Positions 28,801-32,051 of a DNA stretch of 32,051 nucleotides are shown here, piece after piece. The number at the start of each line of letters is the position of its first letter. Position 1 is the stretch's first letter. Made by a program: the position numbers and the translations under genes. This DNA comes from Azolla pinnata (lineage: Eukaryota > Streptophyta > Polypodiopsida > Salviniales > Salviniaceae), in NCBI GenBank assembly GCA_037176905.1, contig JBBBWG010003070.1:1-32051 (forward strand), read 5' to 3'. The notes under the pieces are model-generated. The model was not told the DNA's origin. It saw only the letters and a program-made list of their open reading frames with translations, and made no database searches.

Positions 28801-31231
28801 TTTAGGTGAGCATTTATCAGCCAATATGCACGTGCGCATGAACAAATACAACCTGATACATGAGTAAGTTTATTTTGAGAAGCTTCAAGAACAAGGAAAA
28901 TGAAAATTCGTCTGCAGAACAAAAGAATGATGACATTTAAATTGATAAGACAATATGCAATGCTTGGAAGTATGACATGATGACATACAAACATTTATCT
29001 CTTTAATCTATGCTGTCCCAAAAATGGTATCACACACGCAGACCGGTGCCATGCCTTTACACGCTCGATTGACAATGTTGTTGATGAAGTTCAAGCCCTC
29101 ACACAGAATTGAATATGATAAAGACAATATATGCTGAACTATCCTTCTATCATTCATTCAATGTTTTGATGATATTCGAGTACATTCTAGTGACACATTT
29201 ATAAAGTGACACCCCCACTGGTAGGCATCCGACTAGGTTCAATGTATTTGTATAGATTCCAGTGGCTTCATTGTATTATATCATCTAAAAATGGACATTT
29301 TTCTTCATTAAAAGTGAGCTACTGCTGCCTAGAATGGGTTCGGTTTGGTTGAGTGGTCAAGCAGAGATCATTCTTAGTGTCTTCATCCATGGTTGCACCT
29401 TCATTAGCAGTCACTGAAAGCAGGAACAGCCTTGTCCAAAAGCTAAACGTAATAGTACTCCCTTTTTCTGCTTTTGGTCGGGAACCTGAACTTGTTCAAA
29501 TAGGCAAATTGGACAACCAATCTGAATCATTGACAACCATCAGTGGATGAACTTGCCAAGAGAAAAATCATGGTTAGCGTAAAGGCTCCATGTCCAAACA
29601 AAAAAACAAAAAACACTCAACATTTGTGGAAGATTCACGATAAATAGTGGAGAAAAGATCATGATTGCCACTTTACATTGGACTGTGGTTCTAGGGTATC
29701 TACATGTGGCAGCACGTATGAAGCAAATTAATAATCAGAGAATACACAAATTATTTCTCCTGTTTTTTTGAGGCATGACTATGATCAAGCACAAACTTAT
29801 AAGGATTTGGTTAAGATTCTCAAAACTTACTTCAATGTGGCTTCTGCACTCTCAACAGTTACTGAATCGTCTGTAGCATCTCGATTCAAAATCCCAAGAT
29901 CAAAATATTTCAGGTCAATATCAACGAAAGGAAGTATCAGCTGTGGATCAATACAACGAGCTAAACATGTTAATGCAAGATATTTAGATCAATTAAAAGA
30001 AACACAGCTCAAATAGCAATGATAAATGTAAGCTTGCCCTGTGGTACACAAAAAAATTAATCAGCTTCTAATGACTCCTTAGGGCATAATCTTGCATGCT
30101 CAAACCATATACAATGCTTTAGTTATTTTCAATTATATCAAGTATCCATGTTTCCTTACTATGACATCATTTTTTTAACTCTCTATTGCAAGACTGTTTT
30201 CTAAATCATTGACAGAGCAACTGGATACGAACATGGACAATACTTAAAACAGAATACGAACACATACCTTCTCTTTGATCATTCGCCAAATCACTCGCGT
30301 CATTTCGTCCCCTGAATAATTATCAAACAAAACAAAAAACAATCTTGATTTGTTAATCCTACTGACGCAGGTGACAAAGGATCGTCACTCAAATATCTTC
30401 AATGCGTAGAAGCCATTCATCTCAGCCTTTTCCATAAGGCATAGTGCATTATAAATATCTAAAAGGATACATGATCACATGAACAGCGTAGAGTTCTCTA
30501 GTTTGCAACTGGAAAAGAACTATCTGTTCAGTCGGCCACGTGTCCAACGATACCATTTTGTGCATTGAAGAAGTGTGTGTAATGTGCTTAGAACCACTGT
30601 GATGCATACCAAGCACATTAGCCAATTATATGCAAAAGCTTTCCTCCTATAAATACATGAGAGAATGAAATATTCCAATACAATTAGCATCACTTCCATC
30701 GTGCTACTATTTATGGCAATCATATCCATGGATAAGATTCATTAGCAATCCTTGAGAATACAGCCACGGAACGCAAGTAGCATTCAAGGTATTAAGTTGA
30801 GACGGCACCATTCGGAGAACTATACGTATCTATCTCTATATACAAGAGCACGATCATTGCAAATAGCTATTACGACCGAATGAATTAGCATCTCTACGCA
30901 TGCATTGGCATTGACGGCAACGTCGCTCTCTGGCGACAGCAAGGCAGAACGAGCAGGTGCAGGAAAAAAGAAAAATTGCAGCAAAAGAGGTTCTTGTTAG
31001 GAACTAACCATCCATTTCAACGACGGGATTTTCTACTTTGATCTTCTTCATCGGTACGGGATCGGAGGATTGAGCGACTGAGGAGTAGCAGCAGGAGAAG
31101 GAGCGGCTGCGTCCTTTACCAGAGCATGCGGATGGCCTCCGAGAGATGATGCCCGGCGTGAGGAGAAGGCGCGATGCGGAAACCCTAGAAACGGTGGGGA
31201 GGATCGACAGCGAGGTTCGAGCAATAAGCAT
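25899..31231 (-). CDS. NADP-dependent isocitrate dehydrogenase, 15 exons, presequence plus SKL
   Basis: Oxidative decarboxylation of isocitrate to 2-oxoglutarate, making NADPH. Exons, 5' to 3': 31231-31009, 30311-30268, 29940-29831, 28631-28594, 28515-28438, 28346-28293, 28197-28096, 27948-27857, 27225-27122, 27042-26974, 26905-26790, 26696-26662, 26415-26273, 26196-26074, 25992-25899. Phases all close, giving 474 residues. Residues 1-56 have no Asp/Glu and many Arg/Ser, as in mitochondrial or plastid presequences. Isocitrate-binding Arg160, Arg169 and Arg192, Tyr199, Lys272 and metal-binding Asp312, Asp335 and Asp339 sit at a constant offset of 60 from human IDH1. The family signature [10 protein letters not shown] is present. 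The C-terminus is SSKL, a canonical PTS1. Met61 aligns with the initiator of cytosolic isozymes. Intron 6 uses GC-AG. A GTG upstream of ATG 31231 is ignored. Confidence 0.95.
28198..28292 (-). other. ICDH intron 6, GC-AG type, with internal duplication
   Basis: The donor reads CCAG|GCAAGC and the acceptor TTTTTTAG|GATGG. No GT is available at the boundary, and only this join gives the conserved Pro-Gly-Trp-Thr-Lys-Pro. GC-AG introns are a known minority class spliced by the major spliceosome. The intron also contains a degenerate copy of the intron 5/exon 6 junction. Confidence 0.88.
28243..28285. repeat. Short tandem duplication in ICDH intron 6
   Basis: ATCCACAAATAATA occurs at 28243-28256 and again at 28272-28285 (plus strand), a 29-nt period. 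The sequence between them, ATAGGCTCACGGAAAACA, also matches the start of exon 6 at 28325-28342. Confidence 0.85.
28632..29830 (-). other. ICDH intron 3 (longest intron)
   Basis: A 1.2-kb GT-AG intron (donor AA|GTAAGT, acceptor CACAG|GTACAATG). AT-rich and without a recognisable nested gene or transposon; short ORFs inside (for instance on the plus strand at 29353-29550) have no family features. Confidence 0.85.
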
Positions 31232-31328
31232 GTTTTTGGACACGGGAAGAAGACGACGAAGACGACGAAGAAGAGACTGTTTTTAGTTGTACTGTCTGAG
31301 ATAGAGACAATGGACATGAATTTAGAGG

Positions 31329-31340
31329 TATTTATAAATA
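31329..31340 (-). promoter_or_regulatory. Putative TATA box of the ICDH gene
   Basis: The palindromic TATTTATAAATA ends 98 nt upstream of the ATG at 31231. Transcription from about 31300 would give a roughly 70-nt leader, rich in CTTCTTCGTCGTC as in many plant leaders. Being palindromic, it does not itself show direction. Confidence 0.5.
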
Positions 31341-32051
31341 TGGCCATATGTGGTCAATATATGTTCTATGGTGGCACGATAATGTATGAGCATGGAGAGT
31401 CCTAACCGTGCAAATTCTGCAGTATAAATCGTTGCAACCAATGTGATTTCCGTTGAGGGAATTGTCATCAATCCGATTTTTTTTTCCCATCGATCAATGC
31501 GCCTTCGTTGATGTGCTCCCTAAACTTTGAACGTGATGGGATCGATCATGCTGCGGTCTCTTTGCATGTAGTTTTGCCATCTGCGCTTTGCATTAGCCCG
31601 TGGCGGGTGGGTTTGCGTTTAACTGAACAGATAGTTCACTGCTATTGCTTGGTATTATCGTGCTTTGTGCAAGATCTGAAGGTTTAAAAACCTCGAGGTA
31701 GCTCGATACAAGTTTCGTGAAGCTCATTTACTCCATCGGTGATAGCTAGCATCCATCCAATCAGGTTGGCCATCAAAAGTCTAGAATATATGGGTATCTA
31801 ATCCATTTTATAACATGGAGTTTGTGTAGTGCCGCCGTTCATACATGCATGGCCATGCCCGAGAAGCCGATAACGCAACATGGGCATAGCCATCATGGCC
31901 AAGAAACGGACGGCAATAACACCACAATCGAATAAGCATCGATAGATTAAACGGAGATGTATGCATGCATATGCATGGTGGTGGTGATGATGATGTCGTC
32001 TTCTATGATGATCATGGTGGTGGTGGTGCCCATCCTGATGATGCGTGTCCA
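31341..32051. other. Right-hand flank, ICDH promoter region and low-complexity end
   Basis: No gene is recognised with confidence. The last 100 nt are built of ATGC, GGT and GAT repeats. On the minus strand a frame open from the window edge to a TAG at 31798 is His-rich where it crosses this repeat. Confidence 0.5.
31951..32051. repeat. GGT/GAT trinucleotide-rich low-complexity sequence
   Basis: Alternating ATGCATGC, (GGT)n and (GAT)n runs reach the window edge. On the minus strand they read as CAC/CAT, which codes for runs of His in one frame. It could be the 3' part of a gene lying mostly outside the window, or just simple sequence. Confidence 0.7.

Noticed and set aside
1..32051. tRNA, rRNA, CRISPR array, or transposon with terminal repeats
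   Set aside because: I saw no cloverleaf-type gene, rRNA sequence, spaced direct repeats, transposase or reverse transcriptase frame. The repeated DNA in 2.4-25 kb is explained by PPR coding repeats.

Overview
This is nuclear DNA from a land plant. The genes are intron-poor or plant-type spliced, the interstitial repeats are of the plant telomere type (CCCTAAA), and there is a dense group of PLS-class pentatricopeptide repeat (PPR) genes. The wording of the PPR repeats (ALVDMYAKCG, VVSWTALI, LKACGSxGA, xKWGNVKLGKLAF) resembles the large PPR families I associate with ferns such as Ceratopteris or Adiantum. A fern is my best guess, and a lycophyte is not excluded.

Layout, left to right: a DMP/DUF679 membrane protein gene (-, 180-977); PPR gene 1 (+, 2425-4416); a GH17/X8 GPI-anchored beta-1,3-glucanase gene (+, 5780-7396); a two-exon LRR-III receptor-like pseudokinase gene (+, 8856-11623); PPR genes 2, 3 and 4 in tandem (+, 12766-15084, 16466-19156, 20145-22766); PPR gene 5 (-, 23372-25165); and a 15-exon NADP-isocitrate dehydrogenase gene (-, 25899-31231). 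I reconstructed the last one exon by exon; it gives an uninterrupted 474-residue protein. Genes are separated by 0.6-1.5 kb without convincing coding content.

PPR genes 1, 2, 3 and 5 belong to one repeat family and gene 4 to another. None carries a DYW deaminase domain. In genes 2 to 5 the C-terminal E region is interrupted by a stop or a frameshift. PPR5 also has a frameshift at its 5' end, and PPR2 lacks a normal first repeat. The PPR cluster therefore looks like a birth-and-death family with decaying members.

The most interesting single gene is the NADP-isocitrate dehydrogenase. It has an N-terminal organellar presequence, an internal Met61 that aligns with the initiator of cytosolic isozymes, and a C-terminal SKL peroxisomal signal, so one gene could supply several compartments. 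Other points of note are a 70-nt telomere-like tract filling half of the receptor-kinase intron, a GC-AG intron in the dehydrogenase gene, and a ghost copy of an exon boundary inside that same intron.

The three GC-rich genes (DMP, glucanase, receptor kinase) contrast strongly with the AT-richer PPR and dehydrogenase genes. I see no evidence for an operon-like functional system; the genes appear to be independent plant genes.
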